The translations under genes were made by a program, and so were the position numbers. The notes beneath the pieces are model-generated. The model was not told where the DNA came from and searched no databases. It saw only the letters and a list, made by a program, of their open reading frames with translations. From Microcaldota archaeon (GTDB lineage Archaea > Micrarchaeota > Micrarchaeia > Anstonellales > Anstonellaceae), in the NCBI GenBank assembly GCA_021813025.1, contig JAKAME010000050.1:1-9841 (forward strand): a DNA stretch of 9,841 nucleotides, read 5' to 3'. Below are positions 1 through 6,617 of this stretch, one piece after another. Numbering within the stretch: position 1 is the stretch's first letter; each line of letters opens with the position of its first letter.

Positions 1-94
1 GATTGGCGATAGCCACAGGCTCGAATGGCCGCGCCGGCTCTTGCGGCCTCTCGACCATCTGGATGCGCTTTGGGAGGAAGTTGAGCATTGCCAT
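1..94 (-). CDS. Partial gene, N-terminal end only, unidentified
   Basis: About 31 codons are open from an ATG at 94-92 to the left edge, so only the amino terminus is present. It reads MAMLNFLPKRIQMVERPQEP and continues with PARPFEPVAIAN. I do not recognise a family. The support is positional: a TATA-like element (CTTATAT on this strand, 118-124) is centred about 27 bp upstream of the ATG with no Shine-Dalgarno sequence between, which fits a leaderless archaeal transcript. A second ATG two codons in is possible but fits that spacing less well. The gene would diverge from the surface-protein gene at 340. The short length seen leaves real doubt. Confidence 0.45.
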   Translation of the reverse strand, partial: MAMLNFLPKRIQMVERPQEPARPFEPVAIAN

Positions 95-117
95 GCGCAA
101 ACTGGCGCATCAAGAGG

Positions 118-124
118 ATATAAG
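118..124 (-). promoter_or_regulatory. TATA-like box for the partial gene at 1-94
   Basis: CTTATAT on the minus strand, centred about 27 bp from the ATG at 94. This spacing would start the transcript at or next to the start codon. Called from spacing and base content only. Confidence 0.4.
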
Positions 125-260
125 AATAGGCCGGTTTTCTTGCGCAATTCATCCGTCATATCTAGTTATAATTGCAATAAAAGCGCGAACTATTTTTGGC
201 AAAAGCGCAAAAGAGGACAGGGCAAGCAAGCCGAGGTTGCTGCTGGCAGTTCTCCTATAG

Positions 261-269
261 TAATAAAAA
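261..269 (+). promoter_or_regulatory. Candidate TATA box for the surface-protein gene
   Basis: TAATAAAAA in the otherwise geneless 95-339 interval. It predicts transcription from about 290 and a leader of about 50 bases. That leader would open with a small hairpin (GCCTC at 296-300 pairing GAGGC at 305-309, loop GCGG) ahead of the ribosome-binding site. Another A/T-rich element (TTATAAT, near 165-172) is an alternative upstream promoter. The rest of 95-339 shows nothing I can identify. Confidence 0.35.
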
Positions 270-327
270 GGCCCGAACGCATCTCACTGCCCTCAGCCTC
301 GCGGGAGGCCTGGCGAATCAGTTCTGT

Positions 328-334
328 GGAGGGG
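328..334 (+). promoter_or_regulatory. Shine-Dalgarno site deciding the surface-protein start
   Basis: GGAGGGG lies 5 bases before the ATG at 340. It selects this codon over the upstream in-frame ATG at 196, because translation from 340 also puts a clean signal peptide at the amino terminus. Confidence 0.75.
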
Positions 335-339
335 TTTTA

Positions 340-3159
340 ATGAGCAAATCGATGTTCCTGCTTGTGCTGCCGCTAGCTCTTCTGATGCTGGCCGGGACTG
401 TGGCGGCTATTCCAACGATTAACAGTCTGGCGCTTTCGCCCTCCTCGGGCACCGCCAAAATTGGCGATGTCATAACCCTGACCATCAGCGCAGACGCCAC
501 CGGCTATGCTGCCGGAGCAATTACTGTGAATGGTGTAGCCGCCACCGGATTCACTGACAATTCGGATAACACTTACACCGTGACCTACACGGTTGCTCCC
601 GGCGACACCGACCAGGCAGCTGGCAGCGTGCCGGCAAGCGTCACGCTTGTCGATCCCAGTGATAGCTCAACTGCAACGTCTTCCACTATCGATGCCAATA
701 CTCTCGCCATCGACGCCAATGCCCCCGCCCTTCTCAGCGTGACCATCGCCTCCAACAACGCCAATCCGGCTCTGGCCAAGACCGGTGACCAGATTGTCCT
801 GCTCTTCACGGCCGACGAGGCCATCGCCCCCGTCGTCACCATTGACGGCCAGCCGGCAGCCATGACCGACCTCGGCGGCAACAACTACCAAGCCACCTAC
901 ATCATGGCCGGAACCGAAGCCGAAGGCGCGGTCACCTTCACCATCGACTACCCTGACCTGGCCGGAAATGCCGGCACCCAAGCGACCTCCACCACGGATG
1001 CGTCCTCCGTCACCTTCGACATGACGGCCCCGACCATCAGCGCGAATGAAGGCACCGACGCCGGCCCGGTCCAGTCGGACACGATTAACGTCAACGCCGA
1101 CGGCACAACCAACGAATACGGCTTCAGCCCTGACTCAATCTGCGATGCCTCCGACACTTATGGCAACCCATTCGCTTCAGGCGCTGACTTCGCAATAGCC
1201 GGCGACCACACCGACTACCTCTGTGTCCAATCTGCCGATGATGCAGGAAATTCCGCCTACCTGCTTGTGGGCCAGCTCAACACAGACAACACCGCTCCCT
1301 TCGTCTCCTCAGTTGATTCAGACGGCCAGACTTACAACCTCGCCACCGCCTCGCCGCAGACCATCAAAGTCACCTTCAGCGAGGACATAGCCAGCGCCCC
1401 GTCCATCGACGTCGACGACTCCGCCCAGATTGTAAACGACTGCGGCGATGTTGATGCCAAGACATTCTGCTTTGACTACGCCATCCCGGCAGACACTCAA
1501 TCCATTCTAACCATCACCATCTCATCCGCGCAGGATGCGGCCGGAAACACTATGGGCCCCGACTCCACCCACACATTTGAGGTGGACACCCGCACCCCGG
1601 TCGTCGGCCCAATCTCCATCGTGCCGTCCGCCACCATAGACGGAACCCTCTATGTTTCCGGCACATCTGACATCAGCGCAACCGTCACTGACGACGGCAG
1701 CGGCATCTGGTCCTGCGAATACACCCTTGACGACGGCGAAACCTGGACCGAGGCAGCCTATTCCTCATCAGAAACCGGGACAGGCACCTGCACCGCCAGC
1801 GGCGTGGACACGTTCGAGGCCAGTTACATCAACATGCGGGCAGATGGCAACAATGATTACACCGGCTACGGCACCGCCGTGCCGGTCAGCGTGGACACCA
1901 TCTCGCCCGACGTGTGGCTCAATTCGCCCTGCAGCGAAGAAGACGAATGCAGCGCGGAAGACTCCACCCGCCCGACTTTCGAATGGGCTGCGTGGGACTC
2001 TGTCAGCTCCAACCTCTCCTGCAATCTCACCATTGACGAGGTGCTCAACCTGCAGAACCTCAGCGTAATCAGCGACGAGGACTTCAGCACCGAGCCGGCG
2101 TCGAACCTGACGGCCGGCGAGCACACCTGGTCGGTGAGCTGCTCTGACGAGGTCGGCAACGTCGGCTCGTCCGGCACCGACAAGTTCCGCATCCGCTCAG
2201 TGCTGGGAGACGAGGACGAGATTGACGAGGAGTTCGAGTCAGGATGCACCGTCCTCGTCAACGGCACGGAGCGGGAAGGCGAAGATGACTACTCCGGCAC
2301 GCAGCAGATGGAAATCGACTGCGACGGCTCCCCGGAGGTGGAGTTCGACCACGACTTCGAGCACCAGTTCGACTTCTCCAACATCCGCATCCACACCGGC
2401 GAAGACGAGGACGACGACGCGTCGTACATCGAGGTGAACGGCACGAACGCAACCGGCGGCATGGCCAGCCTCAAGACCGTCTTCCTCTATGGAGTGAACA
2501 CGTCGTTCAACGGCGTCTGCGTGCTGGAGACCGAGAACGCGACCGCGCTCTCCATCTCCTCCGACTGCACCGCCGCGAACGAGTTCAGGGTCATGTGCGA
2601 CGGCTCTTCCACGCCAGGCACCAGCGCCGTCTGCACCAGCCCGTCTTCCGGCACGCTGAAAGTCTCAGGCTTGAGATATTCTGCCGTGAAGCAGTACAAC
2701 ATCCCGGTCACCGCCCCTGCGCCAGCCCCGGCCCCCAGCAGCGGCTATTCCAGCACCGGCGGCGGCTCATTTGCCCCAAGGCCGTCCTACACGCCCCCTG
2801 CTCCGGCTCCAGCCACTCCCACAGCACCAACCCCTGCTCCCGCGCCGGCTCCCGCTCCCGCGCCCCAGCCGGCCGCCCCAGTGACCGGCCAGCCAGCGCC
2901 AAGGCCTTCTAGCAATGCGGCGGTTCCTGAGGCGCCCCTGCTGCCCCTGCCTGCGGGCGTTTCCGGCACCCCATCCGCCCCGGCAGCGCCTCCAAACATT
3001 CTGACCGGCGCCGCCATAGTGCTTGTAGGCCCCCAGAATCAGGCCATGCTGGCATCCCTGCTGGCCCAGTACGGCTCGATGATTATCGGGGTGCTGGTGG
3101 TCGTCCTGCTGCTGCTGGCTTCGGTCACGCTGCTGGCCAAGCGCGGCGCGCGCAAGTGA
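340..3159 (+). CDS. Secreted, membrane-anchored surface protein with Ig-like repeats
   Basis: Encodes 939 residues. Residues 1-23 look like a signal peptide: Lys at position 3, a Leu-rich core, and V-A-A before the likely cleavage site. About five Ig-like/cadherin-like beta repeats follow, starting near residues 24, 128, 229, 318 and 418. Their edges carry D-x-x-A-P or D-A-G-N signatures typical of bacterial and archaeal Ig-like domains. A further domain starts near 522. An acidic Asp/Glu-rich segment begins near 625 and is followed by a Cys-containing domain. Residues about 790-885 are a Pro/Ala-rich, probably stalk-like tract with AP repeats. A membrane helix (about 914-933) and a basic tail, KRGARK, end the chain. 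The first two repeats lack Cys, while later domains carry several, suggesting disulphides outside the cell. Many N-x-S/T sites could be glycosylated. The likely role is cell-surface adhesion or envelope structure; the ligand is unknown. The start is set by the Shine-Dalgarno site at 328-334. Confidence 0.85.
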   Translation: MSKSMFLLVLPLALLMLAGTVAAIPTINSLALSPSSGTAKIGDVITLTISADATGYAAGAITVNGVAATGFTDNSDNTYTVTYTVAPGDTDQAAGSVPASVTLVDPSDSSTATSSTIDANTLAIDANAPALLSVTIASNNANPALAKTGDQIVLLFTADEAIAPVVTIDGQPAAMTDLGGNNYQATYIMAGTEAEGAVTFTIDYPDLAGNAGTQATSTTDASSVTFDMTAPTISANEGTDAGPVQSDTINVNADGTTNEYGFSPDSICDASDTYGNPFASGADFAIAGDHTDYLCVQSADDAGNSAYLLVGQLNTDNTAPFVSSVDSDGQTYNLATASPQTIKVTFSEDIASAPSIDVDDSAQIVNDCGDVDAKTFCFDYAIPADTQSILTITISSAQDAAGNTMGPDSTHTFEVDTRTPVVGPISIVPSATIDGTLYVSGTSDISATVTDDGSGIWSCEYTLDDGETWTEAAYSSSETGTGTCTASGVDTFEASYINMRADGNNDYTGYGTAVPVSVDTISPDVWLNSPCSEEDECSAEDSTRPTFEWAAWDSVSSNLSCNLTIDEVLNLQNLSVISDEDFSTEPASNLTAGEHTWSVSCSDEVGNVGSSGTDKFRIRSVLGDEDEIDEEFESGCTVLVNGTEREGEDDYSGTQQMEIDCDGSPEVEFDHDFEHQFDFSNIRIHTGEDEDDDASYIEVNGTNATGGMASLKTVFLYGVNTSFNGVCVLETENATALSISSDCTAANEFRVMCDGSSTPGTSAVCTSPSSGTLKVSGLRYSAVKQYNIPVTAPAPAPAPSSGYSSTGGGSFAPRPSYTPPAPAPATPTAPTPAPAPAPAPAPQPAAPVTGQPAPRPSSNAAVPEAPLLPLPAGVSGTPSAPAAPPNILTGAAIVLVGPQNQAMLASLLAQYGSMIIGVLVVVLLLLASVTLLAKRGARK
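2710..2990 (+). repeat. Low-complexity Pro/Ala stalk-coding tract
   Basis: Repeated GCN-CCN codon pairs encode A-P dipeptides (densest about 2790-2880) between the last folded domain and the membrane anchor. Such tracts usually act as extended, glycosylatable spacers through a cell wall or S-layer. Repeat number may vary between strains, and this tract is also prone to assembly error. Confidence 0.6.
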
Positions 3160-3179
3160 GTGGGCCAGACGAAACCCTC

Positions 3180-3190
3180 TTTTTCTTTTT
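3180..3190 (+). terminator. Oligo-T terminator after the surface-protein gene
   Basis: Two runs of five T separated by one C, about 20 bases after the stop codon at 3157-3159. Oligo-T tracts end transcription in archaea without a hairpin. The position between two convergent genes supports this reading. Confidence 0.6.
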
Positions 3191-3221
3191 CAACAAGCCT
3201 TAGCGCAAGCAAGCGCCCAAT

Positions 3222-4214
3222 TCACTTTTCCAGCCTGAACTCATTGGGCAGCCCTGCCCCGAATTTCCCCACCGCAGCAGAGCCAAGCTGGGAGCCGATT
3301 TTTGCCGCCTCCAGCTCGCTTTTCCCATGATTCAAGGCCCACAGCACGCCGGCGGCATAATTATCCCCCGCGCCCGTAGTGTCAACCACTTTTTTGGCCG
3401 GATGAACAGGCACGTCAGCAAATTTCGAGCCGTCCTTGAATATTGTCGAGCCGGCCGCCCCCCTTTTCAAATAAACCAATGGAGCGAGTTTGGCCAGCGC
3501 CTCTTCATCCAGCCCCAGCGCCTCCATCTCCTCCTCGTTCAGAAACAGCACGTCAGCTTTGGCGGCAAGCGCCAGAGCCTCCTCCCTTTTTCCCCCCAGC
3601 ATGGCCGGTGATTCGAGCGCAATCGCGATGAGCGCCCCCTCCTTCTTCATCCCGTCCACCATGGCCCGCGAGGCGCGCGAAATCGAGGCTGGCGTGAGGA
3701 GCGTTATTGAAGTGACAAAAAAGCATTTGCAGGCCGGCATCTGGGCAGGCGCGGCGTATTGCTCGCTCACTCCAAGCGAAACCGCAAAAGTGCGCCCGCC
3801 GCCGGGCGTAATGAGAGCCAGAATCCGCCCAGACGAGCCGTTGACATGCTGCATCATGGGCTTTATGCCGTGCGTTTTGAGCAAAGACACGAAGCGGGCG
3901 GCAGTTTCGTCGTTTCCAAGAGTTCCGGCATATGCCACGCCGAACGGGGCATCGCCAGCCTGCGCCGCATTTTTCTTTCCGCCCGCCAAGCGTTGCAGCC
4001 TCACATAAGATTCGCACACGTTGCGCGCATTGTCCCCAGGCTCCCATGAGCGTATTTTCGGGCCAAGCGCCTTTTCCAAGACTGCCAGCCTCTCATTGTT
4101 CATGAAATTGCTTGAGCCAAGCACCAGCTTGTGCCCAGACAGGAAAGCCTCGTCCACCTGCGCAAACCCGTCCATGACTGGGGTGCCCAAGGCAAAGAGT
4201 TCCAGAGCAGGCAT
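3222..4214 (-). CDS. PfkB-family kinase, probably a nucleoside kinase
   Basis: Encodes 330 residues from the chosen ATG at 4214; an in-frame ATG at 4235 would add seven. The ribokinase/PfkB fold is shown by a GDNARN element near residues 60-65 (the N-terminal G-rich substrate site), an NEEE segment near 226-229, LKRGAAGS near 249-256, and the catalytic/anion-hole motif DTTGAGD at 278-284, where the final Asp is the base. Length is normal for the family. The start of the chain (FALGTPVMDGFAQVDEAFL) resembles bacterial adenosine-kinase-like members. Inference: it phosphorylates a nucleoside (adenosine or inosine). The main reason is that it diverges from the adenosylhomocysteinase-family gene, with a shared candidate promoter. 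The 4214 start puts the ATG about 27 bp from the TATA centre; 4235 would sit almost on the box. Sugar specificity cannot be excluded. Confidence 0.83.
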   Translation of the reverse strand: MPALELFALGTPVMDGFAQVDEAFLSGHKLVLGSSNFMNNERLAVLEKALGPKIRSWEPGDNARNVCESYVRLQRLAGGKKNAAQAGDAPFGVAYAGTLGNDETAARFVSLLKTHGIKPMMQHVNGSSGRILALITPGGGRTFAVSLGVSEQYAAPAQMPACKCFFVTSITLLTPASISRASRAMVDGMKKEGALIAIALESPAMLGGKREEALALAAKADVLFLNEEEMEALGLDEEALAKLAPLVYLKRGAAGSTIFKDGSKFADVPVHPAKKVVDTTGAGDNYAAGVLWALNHGKSELEAAKIGSQLGSAAVGKFGAGLPNEFRLEK

Positions 4215-4237
4215 GGGCCTCATGGGCAGCCGCATGG

Positions 4238-4245
4238 TTTTATTA
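4238..4245. promoter_or_regulatory. Shared TATA-like box between the kinase and hydrolase genes
   Basis: TTTTATTA on plus, TAATAAAA on minus. On minus it is about 27 bp from the ATG at 4214, fitting a leaderless kinase transcript. On plus it predicts a start near 4267 and a leader of about 12 bases before the hydrolase ATG at 4279, containing a weak GGTTGA ribosome-binding sequence. The gap is too small for two well-separated promoters, so the genes are probably co-regulated or compete. Confidence 0.45.
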
Positions 4246-4278
4246 CTATCCGCCCCATCTCATTACCGGTTGATTCTT

Positions 4279-5589
4279 ATGAGCAAAATCAAGCACCCCG
4301 AGCTGGCGGCAAAAGGCAGGCAGGAATTGGCATGGGCCGAGGCTCACATGCCAGTTCTTGGCTCTATCAGGGCAGAGTTCAGGAAAACCCAGCCATTCAA
4401 AGGCCTCAAAATCGGCATCGCGCTTCATCTGGAGAAAAAGACGGGCATACTGCTGCGCACCCTGCGCGACGGCGGCGCAATCGTCTATGGAGCCTCCTGC
4501 AACCCGAACACCACCGATGATGCCACCGTTGCGGCGCTCGCCGAAGAATCCCCCGGCAAATTGGAAGTCTTCGCATGGGCAGGGCAGACCACTGACGAGT
4601 ATTACTGGTGCATCGACCAGGTGCTGGACGGGCACCCCAACATAGTCATCGACGACGGCTGCGATTTGGTGATGCGCCTGCACGAAAAGCGCCCCCAGCA
4701 GCTCAAGGAAATAATCGGCGGGTGCGAGGAAACCACCACCGGCATAGTCCGCCTCAAGGCCATGCACAAGGACGGGGCATTGAAGCTGCCAGTCTATGCT
4801 GTCAACAACGCCCATTCCAAATATTTGCTTGACAACCAGTTCGGCACGGCGCAATCCGCGATTGAGGCCATCATGAGGGCCACCAACGTCATCCTGGCCG
4901 GCAAGGTGGCCGTGGTCTACGGCTATGGCTGGTGCGGCCGCGGTGCAGCCTCAAGGCTCAAGGGCCTCGGAGCGCAGGTTGGCGTGGTTGAAGTGGAAGG
5001 CACCCTTGGCCCACACGAATCAGGCCAGAACAGGGCCTTGTGCGCCCTCTATGAAGGATACAGGGTGATGAATCATGCAGAAGCTGCAAAAGTGGGCGAC
5101 ATTTTCCTCACAGTAACCGGAAACAAAAACGTCATCCGCCGCGAGCACTTCGAGCTTATGAAAGACGGAGCCATTCTGTGCAACGCCGGCCATTTCAACG
5201 TTGAAATAGACGAGCCGGCCCTGCGCAAGATGAGCAGCAAAGTGGAGGAAGTGAAGGACAACATCACTGCCTATCACATGAAGGACGCGAAGACCGGCAA
5301 GCCGAAGACGCTCTACCTTCTTTCCGAGGGCCGCCTCGTGAATCTTGCCCGCCCTTCCGGGCAGGGCCACCCCTGCGAAATCATGGACGGCTCTTTCGCC
5401 ATTCAGGCATTGTGCTGCGAGCTTCTGGCCAAAAGCAGGGGCAAGAAAATGGCGCCCGGAGTCATGGACGTGCCGAAAGAAGTGGATGATTCCACCGCCG
5501 CGCGCATACTCAAATCGCAGGGAGTTGTGCTGGACAGGCCCACAAAAGAGCAGATTGCCTATGCAGAAGAGTGGAAAGAGGGGACATGA
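4279..5589 (+). CDS. ahcY: Adenosylhomocysteinase family; possibly S-inosylhomocysteine hydrolase
   Basis: Encodes 436 residues and is full length for an archaeal member. The family reversibly splits S-adenosylhomocysteine into homocysteine and adenosine using bound NAD, clearing the by-product of SAM-dependent methylation in the cytoplasm. Visible features, with human equivalents: His50 (H55), Asp126 (D131), EETTT at 150-154 (E156-T159), Lys181 (K186), Asp185-Asn186 (D190-N191), the NAD-fold glycine motif GYGWCGRG at 215-222, Glu238 (E243), the NAGHF motif with His305 (H301), and GHP with His364 (H353). The start at 4279 (MSKIKHPELA) matches the family; the frame is open further upstream, but that extension runs into the divergent kinase gene. 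Odd points: Glu52 and Lys54 replace human Thr57 and Glu59, Thr78 replaces Ser83, and about nine extra residues follow Glu240. The first two changes suggest a hypoxanthine rather than adenine base. Membership is certain; substrate is inferred. Confidence 0.95.
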   Translation: MSKIKHPELAAKGRQELAWAEAHMPVLGSIRAEFRKTQPFKGLKIGIALHLEKKTGILLRTLRDGGAIVYGASCNPNTTDDATVAALAEESPGKLEVFAWAGQTTDEYYWCIDQVLDGHPNIVIDDGCDLVMRLHEKRPQQLKEIIGGCEETTTGIVRLKAMHKDGALKLPVYAVNNAHSKYLLDNQFGTAQSAIEAIMRATNVILAGKVAVVYGYGWCGRGAASRLKGLGAQVGVVEVEGTLGPHESGQNRALCALYEGYRVMNHAEAAKVGDIFLTVTGNKNVIRREHFELMKDGAILCNAGHFNVEIDEPALRKMSSKVEEVKDNITAYHMKDAKTGKPKTLYLLSEGRLVNLARPSGQGHPCEIMDGSFAIQALCCELLAKSRGKKMAPGVMDVPKEVDDSTAARILKSQGVVLDRPTKEQIAYAEEWKEGT

Positions 5590-5597
5590 TTATTAAG
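5590..5597 (+). promoter_or_regulatory. TATA-like box for the orphan membrane-protein gene
   Basis: TTATTAAG lies immediately after the hydrolase stop codon and is centred about 26 bp before the ATG at 5620, fitting a leaderless start. The following T5 run at 5601-5605 could also serve as the hydrolase terminator. Confidence 0.35.
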
Positions 5598-5600
5598 CTA

Positions 5601-5605
5601 TTTTT
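5601..5605 (+). terminator. Short oligo-T tract after the hydrolase gene
   Basis: A T5 run 12 bases after the hydrolase stop. It could be a weak archaeal terminator, though it also falls between the candidate TATA box and start of the next gene. Confidence 0.3.
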
Positions 5606-5619
5606 CTGATGATGACACG

Positions 5620-6153
5620 ATGGCCATTCTTCAAGTCGAACAAGCGCAGTATATCGGTGGCTTTATTATTCCCCTCTCTGGCGTTATATGGGTCGTATTG
5701 GATAAGACTTTGCTAAGAAAATATAACTCCAAAAAATTTCAAGATTCAGTTATAGAAATAAGATCTATCCTTTTTAATCAACTTGAGAAAGGGAAAAGAT
5801 GTCTACTCAAAAATGACAGTTCCATCAAAAGTTACATTTCAAACAGCGTCTGCCTATCTGATTTGTATTTCGATGCACAATACGATTACGCTCATGATAT
5901 TCTATGGGGTGGAGTCGCACTCATTATCTTAATCTGGTTTACTGTTTTTTTACTCACTCTAGAAAATCAATTATTGCTTATAATTTCCATCCTCGTAGCT
6001 GAATTTGCTTCGTTGTTAACTATCTGGATTTGTATGCGAATCGCCCATCTTAGAGACATTCTCAGCATAGTCGAACTGTCGCCAAAAGCAGAAGATTGGA
6101 ACACAAAAATTGTGGAGTATTATAAGAAAAATGGTCCGATATATAGTGCTTAA
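5620..6153 (+). CDS. Hypothetical A+T-rich three-helix membrane protein
   Basis: Encodes 177 residues; I recognise no family. Hydrophobic segments near residues 12-27, 95-113 and 117-139 predict three membrane helices, the last two forming a tight hairpin. Residues about 30-93 between the first and second helices are a Lys-rich soluble segment that may include helices. The tail (about 140-177) is polar. Base use differs sharply from every neighbour: codons are A/T-ending (AAA, ATT, TTA) and isoleucine is frequent, while flanking genes are G/C-rich. The stretch also has clean edges, starting within 31 bases of the hydrolase stop and ending 21 bases before the Nudix-like ORF. This suggests recent acquisition from an A+T-rich source such as a virus, plasmid or other organism. 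No transposase, inverted repeats or target duplication are visible. I cannot assign a function. Confidence 0.7.
   Translation: MAILQVEQAQYIGGFIIPLSGVIWVVLDKTLLRKYNSKKFQDSVIEIRSILFNQLEKGKRCLLKNDSSIKSYISNSVCLSDLYFDAQYDYAHDILWGGVALIILIWFTVFLLTLENQLLLIISILVAEFASLLTIWICMRIAHLRDILSIVELSPKAEDWNTKIVEYYKKNGPIYSA
6139..6146 (+). promoter_or_regulatory. Candidate TATA box for the Nudix-like gene
   Basis: ATATATAG within the last codons of the preceding gene, centred about 32 bp before the ATG at 6175. It would give a leader of a few bases. The A/T-rich surroundings make chance matches likely. Confidence 0.3.
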
Positions 6154-6174
6154 TCACATATCTAAATCAGATTC

Positions 6175-6612
6175 ATGCAGTCGTTGTTCATGGCCCGCCC
6201 TTCAGCTATTTTCCCACTGTTTCCATCTGCTCTTGTCTGCGCCCTGTTCGAGGACAATGGCCGCTATTTCTTTCTTGAAAAAACGGATGAGCGGGGCAGG
6301 AAGCAAATCGAGCTGCCCTCAGTCCTCATCAACGAAGGCGAGGACCCGGTTAGCGTGCTGGCTGCATATCTTCGTTCCGCTCTGTCTTTGGACTCCCAAA
6401 TCCATCTCGTTTCCCTGCGCGGGAAGTTCAATGCAGGCTCAAGAAAAAGAAGGCGCATGATTCCGGCTCTGGCGTTCCGCTGCTCGGCAAAAAAGATGCA
6501 GCCGAAAATAAGCGCGCCTTATTCTTCCTCGCGCTGGCTCACGGCGGAAGACTCGCTGAAAGAAAAATTGGGAAGAAACAGCGAATGGCTGCAGCGGGCA
6601 GAGAGAGTCTAA
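6175..6612 (+). CDS. Nudix-fold-like protein with degenerate catalytic box
   Basis: Encodes 145 residues. The pattern matches a Nudix hydrolase fold: a first strand (FPSALVCALFEDNGRYFFLEK), then LPSVLINEGEDP in the place of the usual LPGG-x-VE-x-GE segment, and late in the chain RWLTAEDSLKE, like the W-[LV]-x-x-E-[DE] element before the last helix of many Nudix proteins. Aligning to the Nudix box G-x5-E-x7-R-E-U-x-E-E-x-G-U gives Val50, Glu56, Ala64, Tyr65, Leu66, Ser68, Ala69, Ser71, Leu72. Only the first Glu and the hydrophobic positions remain, so the metal-binding glutamates are gone. It may be an inactive binding or regulatory protein, or a very divergent enzyme. An in-frame ATG at 6190 is an alternative start. 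Its composition is nearer the rest of the window than the A+T-rich gene before it, and it is convergent with the ferredoxin gene, five bases apart. Confidence 0.6.
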   Translation: MQSLFMARPSAIFPLFPSALVCALFEDNGRYFFLEKTDERGRKQIELPSVLINEGEDPVSVLAAYLRSALSLDSQIHLVSLRGKFNAGSRKRRRMIPALAFRCSAKKMQPKISAPYSSSRWLTAEDSLKEKLGRNSEWLQRAERV

Positions 6613-6617
6613 ACTCC

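Noticed and set aside
3..260. Open frames across 3-260 and 41-340 on plus
   Set aside because: No ribosome-binding site or recognisable protein. The first part overlaps the better-supported minus-strand gene start, and the interval holds promoter-like A/T-rich sequence.
196..339. N-terminal extension of the surface protein from the ATG at 196
   Set aside because: The ATG at 340 has GGAGGGG at ideal spacing and begins a clear signal peptide. The 48 upstream residues would bury that signal and look non-coding.
3201..3216. GCGC-spaced inverted repeat after the kinase stop as a terminator
   Set aside because: Only four pairs, and no T-run follows on the minus strand.
3490..4008. 172-codon open frame on plus inside the kinase gene
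   Set aside because: Low-complexity Ser/Ala translation antisense to PfkB motifs; a shadow frame.
4021..4278. Extension of the hydrolase to an upstream ATG at 4021
   Set aside because: The added 86 residues are antisense to the kinase gene and absent from the family. The start at 4279 gives the expected N-terminus.
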